Positions 20,047 through 30,085 of a stretch of DNA of 64,000 nt are shown piece by piece. The notes below the pieces were generated by a model. That model had not been told where the DNA came from, did no database searches, and was given only the letters and a program-made list of their open reading frames with translations. A program made the translations under genes and the position numbers. Numbering within the stretch: position 1 is the first letter of the stretch; every line of letters starts with the position of its first letter. The DNA comes from Corynebacterium urogenitale (lineage in GTDB: Bacteria > Actinomycetota > Actinomycetes > Mycobacteriales > Mycobacteriaceae), in the NCBI RefSeq assembly GCF_009026825.1, contig NZ_CP045032.1, forward strand, positions 1,426,001 to 1,490,000, read 5' to 3'.

Positions 20047-21561
20047 CTACAGATTCGCGATGATCTCTTCGACAGACTTCTTTGCATCTCCCAGCAGCAT
20101 GTCCGTGTTCTCGTTGAAGAACAATGGGTTCTGCACGCCGGCATAACCCGATCCCATGGATCGCTTGAAGACCACGACCTTCTCCGCTTCCCACACCTTG
20201 AGCACAGGCATGCCTGCGATCGGCGACCCTGGTTCCTCGGCAATCGGATTGACCGTGTCATTGGCGCCGATGACCAGCACCACGTCGATGTCTGCAAAGT
20301 CATCGTTGACTTCGTCGAGCTCCAAAACGATGTCGTAAGGCACTTTGGCCTCCGCCAGCAAGACGTTCATGTGCCCAGGCAGGCGCCCGGCGACGGGGTG
20401 GATACCGAAGGTGACCTCCACGCCCTGCGCCTTGAGCTTGTCCACCAGTGTGGCCACAGGGTACTGCGCCTGGGCCACGGCCATGCCATACCCCGGGGTG
20501 ATCATCACGGTCTTCGCATCCTTGAGCATCTCCGCGGTCTCCGCCGCGGTGACCTCTGTGTGTTCCCCATATTCACGATCGTCCGCGGCGGCGGTTTCTC
20601 CACCGAATCCACCGAGGATCACTGAGATGAAGCTGCGGTTCATCGCCTGGCACATCACGTAGGACAGGTACGCACCGGAAGAGCCCACGAGCGCGCCAAC
20701 AATGATCAGCAGCGGGTTAGCGAGCATGAAGCCCGCGGCAGCTGCAGCCCAACCAGAGTAGGAATTCAGCATGGAGACAACCACCGGCATATCGCCACCA
20801 CCGATCGCCGCCACGAGGTGGTAACCGAGGAACAGCGCCAGCGCCAGCATCACGCCCAGCGCGATCCAGGCCACCGTCAGGTTGTCGTGCCCCGCGTAGA
20901 TGAACGCAACCATTCCAACGAGGGAGACGATGATCACCGCAAGATTCAGCAGGTGACGTCCGGGAAGCACTAGAGGCTTGCCGTCCATCTTCCCGGAAAG
21001 TTTCAGGTAAGCCACGATGGAGCCGGTCAGTGTCACCGCGCCGATAAAGACACCGAGGTACACCTCACCCAGGTGGAAGGCTTCAATCGCCTTGGTCTTC
21101 TCGTCGGGCTGCATGAAGGAATTAATGCCGATGAGTACGGCTGCCAAGCCGACGAAGCTATGTAGCATCGCGATCAGCTCAGGCATTTCGGTCATCTCCA
21201 CCTTCTTAGCTCGTGGGATACCGATACCCGCACCCAACAGCATCGCCACGGCGATGAGTAGCAGCGTCACCAGCGGACCTGTGGAATTGTCACCACCGTT
21301 GATCGAGTTGATCACTGCCTTCGCGATCGTTGCGATGAGGGCGATGGTCATACCTGCCATACCGAAGCGGTTGCCACGGGAGGCTGTCTGCTGCTTAGCC
21401 AATCCTGCGAGCGCCAGAATAAACAGCAGTGCAGCTGCCAGGTACGCCAGGTTGGTGAGCTTATCTGTCCACTCCAGAACCGTCGGGTTCACGAGATTCT
21501 GTGTGGCCGCCGCCGCGCTCGCAACGGTGATGTTGGTGTGAGAGAGAAGTAGCTGGTTCAT
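20047..21561 (-). CDS. pntB: NAD(P) transhydrogenase subunit beta
   Basis: PntB, 504 aa, the membrane and NADP(H)-binding subunit of the proton-translocating transhydrogenase that balances NADH and NADPH. The N-terminal half has about nine hydrophobic segments. The C-terminal dIII domain carries the NADP-binding motifs [16 protein letters not shown] and [19 protein letters not shown]. The ATG has GGAGGT upstream within the end of pntA, so translation is coupled. Confidence 0.97.
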   Translation of the reverse strand: MNQLLLSHTNITVASAAAATQNLVNPTVLEWTDKLTNLAYLAAALLFILALAGLAKQQTASRGNRFGMAGMTIALIATIAKAVINSINGGDNSTGPLVTLLLIAVAMLLGAGIGIPRAKKVEMTEMPELIAMLHSFVGLAAVLIGINSFMQPDEKTKAIEAFHLGEVYLGVFIGAVTLTGSIVAYLKLSGKMDGKPLVLPGRHLLNLAVIIVSLVGMVAFIYAGHDNLTVAWIALGVMLALALFLGYHLVAAIGGGDMPVVVSMLNSYSGWAAAAAGFMLANPLLIIVGALVGSSGAYLSYVMCQAMNRSFISVILGGFGGETAAADDREYGEHTEVTAAETAEMLKDAKTVMITPGYGMAVAQAQYPVATLVDKLKAQGVEVTFGIHPVAGRLPGHMNVLLAEAKVPYDIVLELDEVNDDFADIDVVLVIGANDTVNPIAEEPGSPIAGMPVLKVWEAEKVVVFKRSMGSGYAGVQNPLFFNENTDMLLGDAKKSVEEIIANL

Positions 21562-21564
21562 GGC

Positions 21565-23151
21565 TTAGTTACCTCCGTCGAACATGGTCAGCATGCGGCG
21601 AGTAACGAAAAAACCGCCGAAGATATTGATGGAGGCCACCACGATGGCCAAAAAGCTGAGGCCTGCCACCACAAGGTTGGAGCTACCGACCTGCAGGATC
21701 GCACCGACGAGGATGATGCCGGAGATTGCATTCGTCTCACTCATCAGCGGGGTGTGCAGCTTGTGCGTCACGGCCGTAATCACGTAGAAGCCCACAACGA
21801 TGGCCAGCATGAGCAGCATGTATTCGGCCGCGACCTGCATCGGGCTCGCGAGAATCAGCGCAATGCCGAGCAGCACGGCGAGGAGTTTCCACGCCTTAGC
21901 CTTGCCCTTCGTCTCCCCTTCGTTGCCCGACGCCAACTGGTCCGCTGTATCTGCGTTCGCCCCAGCATCGGGGCCAGAGCCCTGCGCGGCGGGCGCCGCG
22001 GAGACCTTGACGGGCGGTGGTGGCCAGAGGATATCGGCGGTTGCCCCGGCGGGCTGGCTGGTGGCGTCGTCGATGGTCGACTTGGTGACGGTGATGCCAC
22101 GGACGATCTCGTCCTCCAGGTCGAAGGTGAGCTCGCCGTCCTTGCCAGGGGTCATGAGCTTGAGGAGGTTGACCACGTTTTGGCCGTAGAGCTGGGAGGC
22201 CTGGGCGGGAAGCCGGCCAGCCAGGTCCGTGTACCCGATAATGCTCACGCCGTTGTCGGTAACCGTGATCTCGCCGGGGACGGTGAGCTCGCAGTTGCCG
22301 CCGTTAGCAGCAGCCATGTCGACGATGACGGAACCCGGCTTCATCGCCGCCACATCAGCTTCGGTGAGCAGGACTGGGGACTTACGACCCGGAATATTCG
22401 CTGTGGTGATGACGATGTCTGCAGCTGCGGACTGCTCCGCGTAGAGCTTGGCAGCCGCTGCAGCCTGGTCAGCGGTCATTTCCTTGGCGTATCCATCCTC
22501 GGACTTCTCGGCCTCCGCTTGGATCGCAACGAATTCCGCACCCATGGATTCGACCTGCTCCGCAGTCTCGGGGCGGAGGTCGGTGGCCTTGACGATGGCT
22601 CCCATGGAATTTGCTGTACCAATCGCAGCGAGTCCTGCCACGCCCGCTCCGATGACGTACACGACGGCAGGAGGCACCTTGCCAGCGGCGGTGACTTGTC
22701 CGGTGAAAAGACGACCGAAGGTGTTTGCAGCCTCGATGACGGCACGGTAGCCAGCGATGTTCGCCTGGGAACTGAGCACGTCCATGGATTGTGCGCGCGA
22801 GATGCGGGGCACAGCATCCATCGCTACGGAGGTGAGGTTCTTATTAGCCAACTCGTGAATGAGTTCTTCGTTGCGTCCGGGGGCGAGGCGCGCAATAAGA
22901 GTCGCGCCGGGCTTGAGCTGCGTACGCTGCTCTGGTGTCGGTACGTCGAGAGCGGTGATGATGTCTGCCTGCCACACGTCTTCTCCAACGATCCGCGCAC
23001 CGGCGGATTCGTAGAGAGAGTCTGGGTAGTTAGACTGCTCGCCTGCACCGGCCTGGACGGCCACATCGTAGCCAAGCTTGATCAACTTGCCCACTGTGTC
23101 CGGCGTTGCCGAAACGAGGGCTAAGGGTTCTTGCGGGATACCAATGAGCAA
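21565..23151 (-). CDS. pntA: NAD(P) transhydrogenase subunit alpha (single-chain)
   Basis: PntA, 528 aa. The NAD(H)-binding dI domain (about residues 1-375) includes GAGVAGLAAIGTANSMGAIV. A Pro/Ala/Gly-rich linker (about 380-420) leads to four C-terminal membrane helices of dII. This is the E. coli-type single-chain form rather than the split PntAA/PntAB found in many bacteria. The start is a TTG with AAGGAG six bases upstream. The 335 bases upstream (23152-23486) hold the promoter region; no further gene is seen there. Confidence 0.96.
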   Translation of the reverse strand: MLIGIPQEPLALVSATPDTVGKLIKLGYDVAVQAGAGEQSNYPDSLYESAGARIVGEDVWQADIITALDVPTPEQRTQLKPGATLIARLAPGRNEELIHELANKNLTSVAMDAVPRISRAQSMDVLSSQANIAGYRAVIEAANTFGRLFTGQVTAAGKVPPAVVYVIGAGVAGLAAIGTANSMGAIVKATDLRPETAEQVESMGAEFVAIQAEAEKSEDGYAKEMTADQAAAAAKLYAEQSAAADIVITTANIPGRKSPVLLTEADVAAMKPGSVIVDMAAANGGNCELTVPGEITVTDNGVSIIGYTDLAGRLPAQASQLYGQNVVNLLKLMTPGKDGELTFDLEDEIVRGITVTKSTIDDATSQPAGATADILWPPPPVKVSAAPAAQGSGPDAGANADTADQLASGNEGETKGKAKAWKLLAVLLGIALILASPMQVAAEYMLLMLAIVVGFYVITAVTHKLHTPLMSETNAISGIILVGAILQVGSSNLVVAGLSFLAIVVASINIFGGFFVTRRMLTMFDGGN

Positions 23152-23486
23152 GGGGGGCTCCTTACTGTTCTCGCACTTGCGTCATTTACAGGTAGTTCTA
23201 AAACCATAGAGGAATCACACGCAAAATACCGATATTTGAGAAAATCACCCCCGTTTATCTCACTCTACGAAAACAGGGCGGTAAGGGTGCATATTTTTAC
23301 GCTGTCTCACACGCCCCGATACCTCGCCCCCGTGCCCCCAAATCGATACTCAGGCTAGTCCCATGCCCTGATATGCCGCCTGAGCTTTCCTTCTCTGGAA
23401 ACATGACCAGGGCGTAACGTGGCCGCCCCCTACCCACAGTTAAACCCAGCCCATTCGGCGACAGAATCTTCTATTTCTTCAGTCTG

Positions 23487-24523
23487 CTACTTCTTCATTG
23501 GAACAATCTCTCGCCACGTTGCCACGCGCCACAGCCACTCCAGCGGACCGTAGCGGAATGACTTGAGCCACAAGCGACTGATGAGGGACTGCACTCCGAG
23601 GATGGCGATAACGAAGAACATCAGCGGAAGCATGTAGTTGGTGCTCTCGAAATCCACCACACGCGCAGCGGCCCAAACGATCACAGCAGCACCACAGTAG
23701 TTCGACAGGGCCATCTTGCCCATCGGCTCGAACACCCCGAGGAGGACAGCACGGGCAGGAGTCCAGTAAGCCAGAGCAAACAGACCAAGGTAGGCGGCGG
23801 CCATCAACCCACCAGCGGCGCCACCGGCAGTGGTGAAGCGCGGATCACCAGGGTTGTTAGTCTGCCACCAGATCGCTGGAATAGCAGCAGCCACCGCGAT
23901 AGTGGTGAATACGAGCATCGGCCGGTTCGGATTCTCGAGACGCTTATACCACTCCCAGTTCGCTGCGGCCTGGCCAAGCAGAATGAGCCCTGGCAAGGAG
24001 GACAACCCACCGCCGAACACTCCAAAGCTGACGACTGTGAGCGCCGCACCGAGGATGAGACTTACGATCGGTGGACACAGCACGGCGAAAGGAATCATGA
24101 TCAGGCCAACCGCGCCGTATTCAACCAAAATATTTCCTGGGTAGAAGAACCACAGGGCAGCACCGAAGGCGAACACGGTCACCATACGAAGTAGCAGAGC
24201 GGCTCACACGGAGATCCCCTTCTTCAGAGCCGCGCGCCGAGTGAACCACATACTCATCCCGAACAGGAAGACAAACAGTGGGACAAATCGACCCTGCACC
24301 GTGAAGTTGAGGATCTCCCTAATAGGATCTTGCTCGCCCTAATAAGATCTTGCTAGCCGCGAAGAGCAATATTGGCATGAGCGATATCCACTGCATTGAT
24401 AAAGAGGATTCCGGCGATAGCGAATCCTCGCAGTGCGTCCAAGTAACGCCATCGACGCGATGGTCGCTGTGCCGTTTCACCGGTTTTAGCGTGAACGGCT
24501 GTTGATAGCGTGTTTTCTGACAT
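23487..24523 (-). pseudogene. DUF418-family membrane protein, broken
   Basis: Reading from the ATG at 24523, the product starts with a typical DUF418 N-terminus (RRWRYLDALRGFAIAGILF). It meets a TAG at 24353-24355. Just after this is a 20-bp tandem duplication (24317-24336 and 24337-24356, 18 of 20 bases equal). Removing one copy restores the reading frame, and the undamaged copy has GAG where the other has TAG. A further in-frame TGA lies at 24204-24206. Beyond it, 23487-24185 stays open and includes PMGKMALSNYCGAAVIVW, the usual DUF418 C-terminal domain. DUF418 proteins are integral membrane proteins of unknown role. Confidence 0.88.
24317..24356. repeat. 20-bp tandem duplication inside the DUF418 pseudogene
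   Basis: Two adjacent 20-bp units, CCCTAATAGGATCTTGCTCG and CCCTAATAAGATCTTGCTAG, differ at two positions. Twenty is not a multiple of three, so the duplication shifts the reading frame. Confidence 0.9.
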
Positions 24524-24740
24524 GTCCACAATTGTGGCTAAGCCTCATGTCTTCTTCATCAATCCAGAGGATGATTCATAGCGTCAATCCACGAGCTGAT
24601 ACCGAGAACACCCCTCGTCCGAAAGTCAGACCCGGGTATGACCCCCGACAGACCTCGGCTTCTTAAGAAGAGCCCCTAGCGAACCTACATAAATCATCTC
24701 TGAATTTTGCTATCGATTCTGCGAAAGGCCGCCGTTCACC
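24524..24740. other. Spacer between two divergent broken genes
   Basis: This stretch separates the starts of the DUF418 and YdcF-type pseudogenes and would have held both promoters. I see no open reading frame, RNA gene or clear regulatory site in it. Confidence 0.5.
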
Positions 24741-25803
24741 GTGACTTTACTCGCCGTTGCACTCTGCGTGCTCGCCGTTGTGGCGATTGCCTACACAGCT
24801 GCCCGCATCGCCAAAGAACCCCGAAAAGCTACTCACGGGCTGCTCATCGTTTTCTCCATTGTCGTGACCTGGATCGCTGCTATGGTCACCTCAATGAGTG
24901 TCGACGCCGATGGCGAGTAGCCACTACTCATCGCCTATGGCCCAATCGTCGGTGGCATCATGCTTCTGGTCGCCGGTTTCACTGTTCCCATGGGCATGAT
25001 CTTGGTTCAGCTTGTGGGCTTCACCACATATGCCATCCTCTACTAAAAGCCTGGGGGACGCCCGTGCTGCAAACTTCATCGTCGTCCACGGCGCCGGTCT
25101 CAACGGCGAAGAGCTCACTCCCCTTCTGCGCTCGCGCGTAGATAAGGGAATTGAGATCCATCAACAACTCCACGCTGAAGGGCTAGCGCCCATGTTGGTA
25201 CTCTCCGGTGGGTAAGGTCCCGACGAGGTCATTTCCGAAGCTGAAGCAATGGCGCGGTATGCGCTGACTCATGGCGTCGACGAGGAGTACATCATCCATG
25301 AGGACCGCTCCACAAAGACCGAGGAAAACGTGCGCTTCGTAGCACAGCTCCTCACAGAGCGCCTAGGAGACAGAATCACGCTGAAGACACAGAAGATCGT
25401 CTTTGTCACCAGTGACTACCATGTCCCCCGCACTGCGGACCTGACACGCAAGTTAGGAGTACCCGGGTCCGTCATTGGTGCCCGTACCGCCCTGTACTAC
25501 GTGCCTGCAGGATTCCTCCGCGAATTCGTGGCAACGCTCAAGCAATTCGCAAAAGCCAATGTCATTAAGTGGCTGTGCATCACGGCTCTCATTGCAGCCG
25601 CTGTTGGCGCGCTGACCTACCTTGGATCCCAGCAGAAATACGCAATCGACGAAAACGGTAACGAGATCCGCCCCACTGTCAAGGCTCCTCAAACCCCAGG
25701 AAAGAGCGACAGTAAGGAAACAGTAAGAATTAGGGTTGCAGAGCGAGAGCCCCACGACAGGGCTCCTTCGGCACGGTGGTGCAACAAGGGTGCTCAAAAG
25801 TGA
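24741..25803 (+). pseudogene. YdcF-family (DUF218) membrane protein, broken
   Basis: A GTG at 24741 opens a hydrophobic N-terminal region of about four membrane segments (LLAVALCVLAVVAIAYTAAR at the start). It is interrupted by TAG at 24918-24920 and TAA at 25044-25046, then a frameshift near 25046-25065. The DUF218 domain follows (FIVVHGAGLNGEELTPLL, then VTSDYHVPRTADLTRKLGVP). That domain is itself split by TAA at 25213-25215, inside the LSGG-GPDE motif. The YdcF/SanA family acts at the cell envelope, with details unknown. At least four lesions make function unlikely. Confidence 0.88.
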
Positions 25804-25838
25804 AGCACGGAATTTTCCTAAATACTAGGGTGGAAAGC

Positions 25839-26477
25839 ATGAAGAAGTTGAGCCTGATCCCCATCGTGATTGCAACCCTCTCCCTTGCAGCCTGTTCGGG
25901 CGCGACGGACACAGACGAACAGACCAGCAATATGGTCGATGCGTGGACGGCTGCAGTGAATGACCAGGCTACTTCTCACAGCAGTCAAGCATCGAGTAAG
26001 CCAGCTCCCGCGGATGAGCTGGACTCCACTGAAGGAACTGTTGCTGAACCTCAGCCAACAATGCCCGATAGCGCCGTAGCCGCTCAAGCCCCTGCCGATG
26101 CAGCGCCGATGCAGAATACGGCTCAAACTGGTTCCCAGAAGGAAGCCCTCGACTCGATTGTCCGCAATAATTTCGCCATCGATGAGAAGGTGACGATCAG
26201 CGGCGAACCTGCCACGATGTGCCTCCGCGGCGATGGCTACAACGTTAATGTGCTCGCAGCAGGCCCCACGACTAGCTGCGAGTTTGCTAAGGCAACCATG
26301 ACGGAGCTGACCCGAAGAGCCGGTGCCCCGAGCAATGACCTCCGCAACTCTGTCGGAGGTGCTTTCGACGTGAAGAGCTCAGTAACGAACGAAACCTACT
26401 CCATGGAGTGTGGCGTCGATGCCGACCGCCTCATCACCTGCAGAGGCGGAGACAACGCATCGGTCTACTTGTACTAG
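25839..26477 (+). CDS. Putative lipoprotein, unknown function
   Basis: A 212-aa secreted protein whose signal peptide ends in the lipobox LSLAAC (Cys near residue 19). The ATG at 25839 is preceded by GGTGGAAAG. After a low-complexity Ser/Ala/Pro/Gln-rich linker (about residues 25-95) comes a globular domain with four cysteines (MCLRGDGYNVNV, TSCEFAKATM, MECGVDADR, ITCRGG), which suggests two disulfides. This layout resembles corynebacterial surface lipoproteins, but I do not recognise the domain. Two AACGCTACGT direct repeats (26493 and 26511) lie between it and the lipase gene. Confidence 0.75.
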   Translation: MKKLSLIPIVIATLSLAACSGATDTDEQTSNMVDAWTAAVNDQATSHSSQASSKPAPADELDSTEGTVAEPQPTMPDSAVAAQAPADAAPMQNTAQTGSQKEALDSIVRNNFAIDEKVTISGEPATMCLRGDGYNVNVLAAGPTTSCEFAKATMTELTRRAGAPSNDLRNSVGGAFDVKSSVTNETYSMECGVDADRLITCRGGDNASVYLY

Positions 26478-26643
26478 TTTGCGCGCCCATGTAACGCTAC
26501 GTGCATCGTCAACGCTACGTAGATATGCGAAGTTTTCCTCGCGCTGCACTCGACAGCCCGTGCAGCTTTACCCCGTTAATGCCGACAGCTAGTCGTGCGT
26601 TGTACCGTGCGCCGACCAGCTGTGTGAGATTGAAGGATGCAAA

Positions 26644-27780
26644 ATGAAACACTCACTGTTCGCAGTCCTCTTGTTAACCCTAGGATCAGTGGCAACTCCA
26701 GCACAAGCATCCGTCCCCGCAATCTCCGAACCTTCCGCTGCCCACACAGCCTCCCCGCAGACAACCCCGGTTGCTCACCAATCCGAGCACTCAATGAATG
26801 GCAGCATCACTTCTGCTCACCGCACGGCTTTCTATTGCAATTCAGAGCAACCTTCGGCACAGGCTAAGAAGACGGTACTTCTCGTACACGGTGTGGGAAC
26901 TAACGGCGAGGGAACATATTCCTGGAATTATCAGAACTCGTTGCGAGATGCCGGCTACGACGTCTGCCTCATTAATCTTCCACGCAGCGGGCGAGCAAAC
27001 CTCGTCGAATCTGCAGGTTATGTAGCCTCCGGCATCAGACTCGCCTACGAGCGGCTCAACAAGCCAGTAGCCGTCATTGGGCACAGTGCTGGCCCTACGG
27101 CGACGCTGTGGGCCTTGCGCTACGATCACGAAGCCGCGACAAAGGTCGATGACTTCATTTCACTCGCGGGCGCTTTGCACGGCACCACATTCGTTGAACC
27201 CGTGTGTCAGGTCGTGGGCAGCTGCCCTGCCATCGGCTGGCAGATGAGCATCGGCAGCAACTTCATGAGGGCTATGCACGCCCAGCCTCTCCCCGACCAC
27301 ATCTCCGCCACGTCCATCTACTCGCGGACGGATTACGGCATTCAGCCGGCCGACAAGGTATCGGTCCTTGATGGAGCCTCTAATATCGCTGTCCAGGACG
27401 TGTGCGCGGGAAAGGTGCCCGGTCACTTGGGAATTCTGGGAGACCCCGCCGTGTACGACATCGTGATGGATGCACTCACCCATGATGGACCTGCGGATGC
27501 TACACGCTTGAAGAATGTCGATTGCTATCAGAGGGTTGCCCCTGGCGTCGACCTCGCTCGGTCGCTGAAGGTCGTCGAAGGCTTACCCCAGTACGTCCAA
27601 CTGCTGACTGAGCCGCGCCTGGACGTCGAGCCTAAGCTGCCCGACTACGCCGCCGCAGACCTCGAGGCTAACCGCAGCTCCTACGAGAAGGGCGAGATCG
27701 GCATCTCAGAGGGAATCGCCGGCAGCTCCCAGAACTTCGGCACCGCACTCTCTGACGCGGCGCGGTACTACGCTGGGTAA
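26644..27780 (+). CDS. Secreted lipase (alpha/beta hydrolase)
   Basis: A 378-aa exported protein with a Sec signal peptide ending near PAQA (residues 20-23). The VLLVHGVGTNGEGTYSW segment forms the oxyanion-hole region. The nucleophile motif is GHSAG (serine near residue 150). A conserved Asp follows in SRTDYGIQP and the catalytic His is probably in VPGHLGILG. Several cysteines suggest disulfides. It resembles the secreted triacylglycerol lipases of lipophilic corynebacteria and lipase class 2; the substrate is inferred. GAAGGA stands before the ATG. It is about 165 bases from the lipoprotein gene upstream. Confidence 0.85.
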   Translation: MKHSLFAVLLLTLGSVATPAQASVPAISEPSAAHTASPQTTPVAHQSEHSMNGSITSAHRTAFYCNSEQPSAQAKKTVLLVHGVGTNGEGTYSWNYQNSLRDAGYDVCLINLPRSGRANLVESAGYVASGIRLAYERLNKPVAVIGHSAGPTATLWALRYDHEAATKVDDFISLAGALHGTTFVEPVCQVVGSCPAIGWQMSIGSNFMRAMHAQPLPDHISATSIYSRTDYGIQPADKVSVLDGASNIAVQDVCAGKVPGHLGILGDPAVYDIVMDALTHDGPADATRLKNVDCYQRVAPGVDLARSLKVVEGLPQYVQLLTEPRLDVEPKLPDYAAADLEANRSSYEKGEIGISEGIAGSSQNFGTALSDAARYYAG

Positions 27781-27889
27781 CTTCGCACCGCAGCCGGGTG
27801 CGGGATAGGTCTGGGAGTAGACATCGGAGCGATCCGGCACGTCCGCCGAGCGGGTAATGCCCCGGGCAATTCCTCATGCCTCGGAACCA

Positions 27890-27991
27890 TGTCCCAAACA
27901 GCCCCATGCAGAGGGCGTGCAAAAATGTTTTCCCAGGTCAGTGTGATAGGTGCGTCAAGGGAACCGGTAGCCTGGGGCTGTTTGGGACATC
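27890..27991. repeat. 102-bp palindromic repeat, copy B
   Basis: It begins with ATGTCCCAAACAGCCCCA and ends with the exact reverse complement (18-bp arms). It has the same length as copy A (10465-10566) and shares the interior TTTTCCCAG-N-TCAGTGTGA; the rest of the interior is diverged. It lies 85 bases from the 3' end of the second tRNA-Glu gene, in the same relative orientation as copy A to its tRNA-Glu. Confidence 0.7.
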
Positions 27992-28041
27992 CGGCCCCGC
28001 GCTCGGGTTCGGACTGCCTACAACTTCCAAGTAAAGAAAAA

Positions 28042-28068
28042 CGCCCTCGGAAAAGAGCTCCGAGGGCG
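28042..28068 (-). terminator. Terminator of the tRNA-Gln/tRNA-Glu unit
   Basis: CGCCCTCGG pairs with CCGAGGGCG, and the minus strand continues with TTTTTCTTTAC. It starts eight bases after the tRNA-Glu 3' end and shares stem and T-tract with the terminator of the first tRNA-Glu. Confidence 0.85.
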
Positions 28069-28075
28069 TAATATG

Positions 28076-28148
28076 TACCCCGTACGGGATTTGAACCCGT
28101 GTTACCGGCGTGAGAGGCCGACGTCCTAGGCCGCTAGACGAACGGGGC
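28076..28148 (-). tRNA. tRNA-Glu (CTC), second identical copy
   Basis: All 73 bases equal those of the tRNA-Glu at 10783-10855, anticodon CTC. It lies one base downstream of tRNA-Gln on the same strand, so the two are processed from one transcript. Confidence 0.95.
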
Positions 28149-28149
28149 G

Positions 28150-28221
28150 CTGGCCTACCAGGACTCGAACCTAGAATGACGGTACCAGAAACCGTAGTGT
28201 TGCCAATTACACCATAGGCCA
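28150..28221 (-). tRNA. tRNA-Gln (CTG)
   Basis: A 72-base tRNA with acceptor TGGCCTA pairing with TAGGCCA and discriminator G. The anticodon stem ACGGT/ACCGT encloses the loop TTCTGGT, giving CTG (Gln, CAG codons). The T-arm has GGTTCGAGTCC. It is near gltX, and gatB is also in the window: together they fit the indirect Gln-tRNA pathway. Confidence 0.95.
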
Positions 28222-28358
28222 TCGTTCGCTTAAGCTTGATCTGCTATGCAGCAGGTCTCGCTTGCAACGAGAGATACTATAACCAGACTGCCCTGAAACT
28301 AGCAAATCCCCAGCTCAGGCAACGTTTCTGGTGCCCTCGCCCGTCGCCGTCGAACTTA

Positions 28359-28396
28359 GGTCGAGCAACCCTAGGGAACAACCCTGGAGCTCGACC
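28359..28396 (-). terminator. Hairpin after gltX
   Basis: GGTCGAGC pairs with GCTCGACC, enclosing a further CCCTAGGG palindrome. It starts 15 bases past the gltX stop. There is no clear U-tract, so intrinsic termination is uncertain. Confidence 0.45.
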
Positions 28397-28410
28397 CTCG
28401 CTCTCGAACT

Positions 28411-29901
28411 TTAGGCTGACGGCTGGTAAGGCGTCTGGCCCTGCGCAGCACGCAGACGCGCCAGAGTGGACTCCTTCCCCAGCAGTTCCATGGACTCAAA
28501 CAGTGGCGGGGACACGGCCGCACCGCTAATCGCCACACGCAGAGCGCCGTAAGCCTTCCGTGGCTTCAGCTCCATCGCCTCAATCAGACGCCCCTGCAGC
28601 GCGGCCTCAATCTTGGCCGTCGCAAACTCGCTTTCGTCAATAGCCTCAAGCTCCTCAATCGCGGCAGCCAGCACCTCGACCGCGTCCTCCTTGAGATTCT
28701 TCTTCGCGGCCTTTTCATCGAGGACCAGGTCCGCGTCGTCGGTCACGAGGAAGCGCAGCAGCCCTTCAGCATCGGAGAGCATCTTGATCCGGGTCTGTAC
28801 CAACTCAGCAGCGAAGGCGAACTTGTCCTCCGGGTAGTCCGCTGGGAAGCCCTTGTACTCCTCGAGGTAGCTACGCAGACGCGCGGTGAAGTCCTCGAGT
28901 GCGAGCAGACGAATGTGGTCGGCGTTGATCGCCTCCAGCTTCTTCTGGTCGAAGCGCGCCGGATTTGGCTTCACGTCTGCCACATCGAAGTTGGCGATGA
29001 GCTGCTCCATCGTGAAGATGTCCTCGTCGGCGCTCAGCGACCACCCCAGCAGCGACAGGTAGTTGAGCATGCCTTCAGGGATGATGCCGTTGTCGCGGTG
29101 GTTGAAAAGGTTAGACTCTGGATCTCGCTTGGAGAGTTTCTTGTTGCCCTCGCCCATGACGAACGGTAGGTGGCCAAACGTTGGTACCTGCTTGGCCACC
29201 CCGATGCGGACGAGCGCTTCGTACAACGCAATCTGGCGTGGGGTCGACGGCAGGAGATCCTCACCTCGCAGCACGTGCGTAATCCCCATGAGAGCGTCGT
29301 CGAGGGGGTTCACCAGAGTGTAGAGCGGCTGCCCATTGGAGCGGGCGACCACGAAATCCGGCACGGTTTTGCCGTCCACGCTCATTTCGCCGCGCACCAG
29401 GTCAGTCCATTCGTAAACGCGCCCTTCTGGCATGCGCAGGCGCCAGACGGGCTTGCGCCCTTCGGCCTCGAAAGCCACAATCTGCTCGTCGGTGAGCTCA
29501 CGGTCATAGTTGTCGTAACCCAGCTTCGGGTCGCGGCCGGCAGCCTTGTGACGCTCCTCGACCTCAGCGGCGGTGGAATACGCCGGGTAGATCTCGCCGG
29601 CAGCCTTGAGTTTCTCCAACACCTCGGCGTAGATATCCATGCGGCGCGACTGGCGGTAGGGCTCGTGCGGGCCACCAACCTCGATGCCTTCATCCCATCC
29701 CAAACCGAGCCACTTCAGGGAGTCGATAATCGCCTGGTAGGACTCCTCTGAGTCACGTGCAGCATCGGTATCTTCGATGCGGAAGATCAGCTTGCCGCCG
29801 GTGTGGCGGGCGTACGCCCAGTTGAACAGGGCTGTGCGTACCATGCCGACGTGCGGGGTGCCGGTCGGGGAAGGGCAAAAACGAACGCGAATGTCACTCA
29901 T
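28411..29901 (-). CDS. gltX: Glutamyl-tRNA synthetase
   Basis: A 496-aa class I aminoacyl-tRNA synthetase. The ATP motif equivalent to HIGH is in [19 protein letters not shown], and the KMSKS-type loop is [11 protein letters not shown]. With GatCAB present (gatB at 60951-62468) and no glutaminyl-tRNA synthetase seen in this window, it is probably non-discriminating and charges both tRNA-Glu and tRNA-Gln with glutamate; that is inference. I chose the ATG at 29901, which gives the family N-terminus MSDIRVRF; an upstream in-frame start would add 26 Arg/Lys-rich residues. Confidence 0.96.
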   Translation of the reverse strand: MSDIRVRFCPSPTGTPHVGMVRTALFNWAYARHTGGKLIFRIEDTDAARDSEESYQAIIDSLKWLGLGWDEGIEVGGPHEPYRQSRRMDIYAEVLEKLKAAGEIYPAYSTAAEVEERHKAAGRDPKLGYDNYDRELTDEQIVAFEAEGRKPVWRLRMPEGRVYEWTDLVRGEMSVDGKTVPDFVVARSNGQPLYTLVNPLDDALMGITHVLRGEDLLPSTPRQIALYEALVRIGVAKQVPTFGHLPFVMGEGNKKLSKRDPESNLFNHRDNGIIPEGMLNYLSLLGWSLSADEDIFTMEQLIANFDVADVKPNPARFDQKKLEAINADHIRLLALEDFTARLRSYLEEYKGFPADYPEDKFAFAAELVQTRIKMLSDAEGLLRFLVTDDADLVLDEKAAKKNLKEDAVEVLAAAIEELEAIDESEFATAKIEAALQGRLIEAMELKPRKAYGALRVAISGAAVSPPLFESMELLGKESTLARLRAAQGQTPYQPSA

Positions 29902-30007
29902 AACGTGCCAGTTTACCGTCCTCTTCTCGTCCCGTCGCCGTGGGCGCACCTTCCCCCTTCCCCTTAGTTTCGACGCCAACAGGCCCCAAAATGACTACTC
30001 ACAGCAT

Positions 30008-30033
30008 AAGAGGAGGGGAACTCCCCTCCTCTT
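30008..30033. terminator. Perfect 12-bp inverted repeat between esterase 1 and gltX
   Basis: AAGAGGAGGGGA and its exact complement flank a two-base loop. It lies beyond the 3' end of the esterase gene that stops at 30086. No T-tract follows on either strand, so it may be an mRNA 3'-end stabiliser or a terminator of low efficiency. Confidence 0.5.
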
Positions 30034-30085
30034 CGTGGTCTCGCCTAGCGGTTTCCCTGTCTGAGCTGGCAGTTGGCACTAAAGC

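Noticed and set aside
26493..26520. Two AACGCTACGT direct repeats as an attachment site
   Set aside because: Only ten bases each, with no integrase or mobile gene near; noted under the lipoprotein gene only.
27890..28071. 60-codon frame starting MSQTAPC in repeat copy B
   Set aside because: The start is the repeat terminus itself, copy A is not open in this frame, and the rest reads into a tRNA terminator; not a gene.
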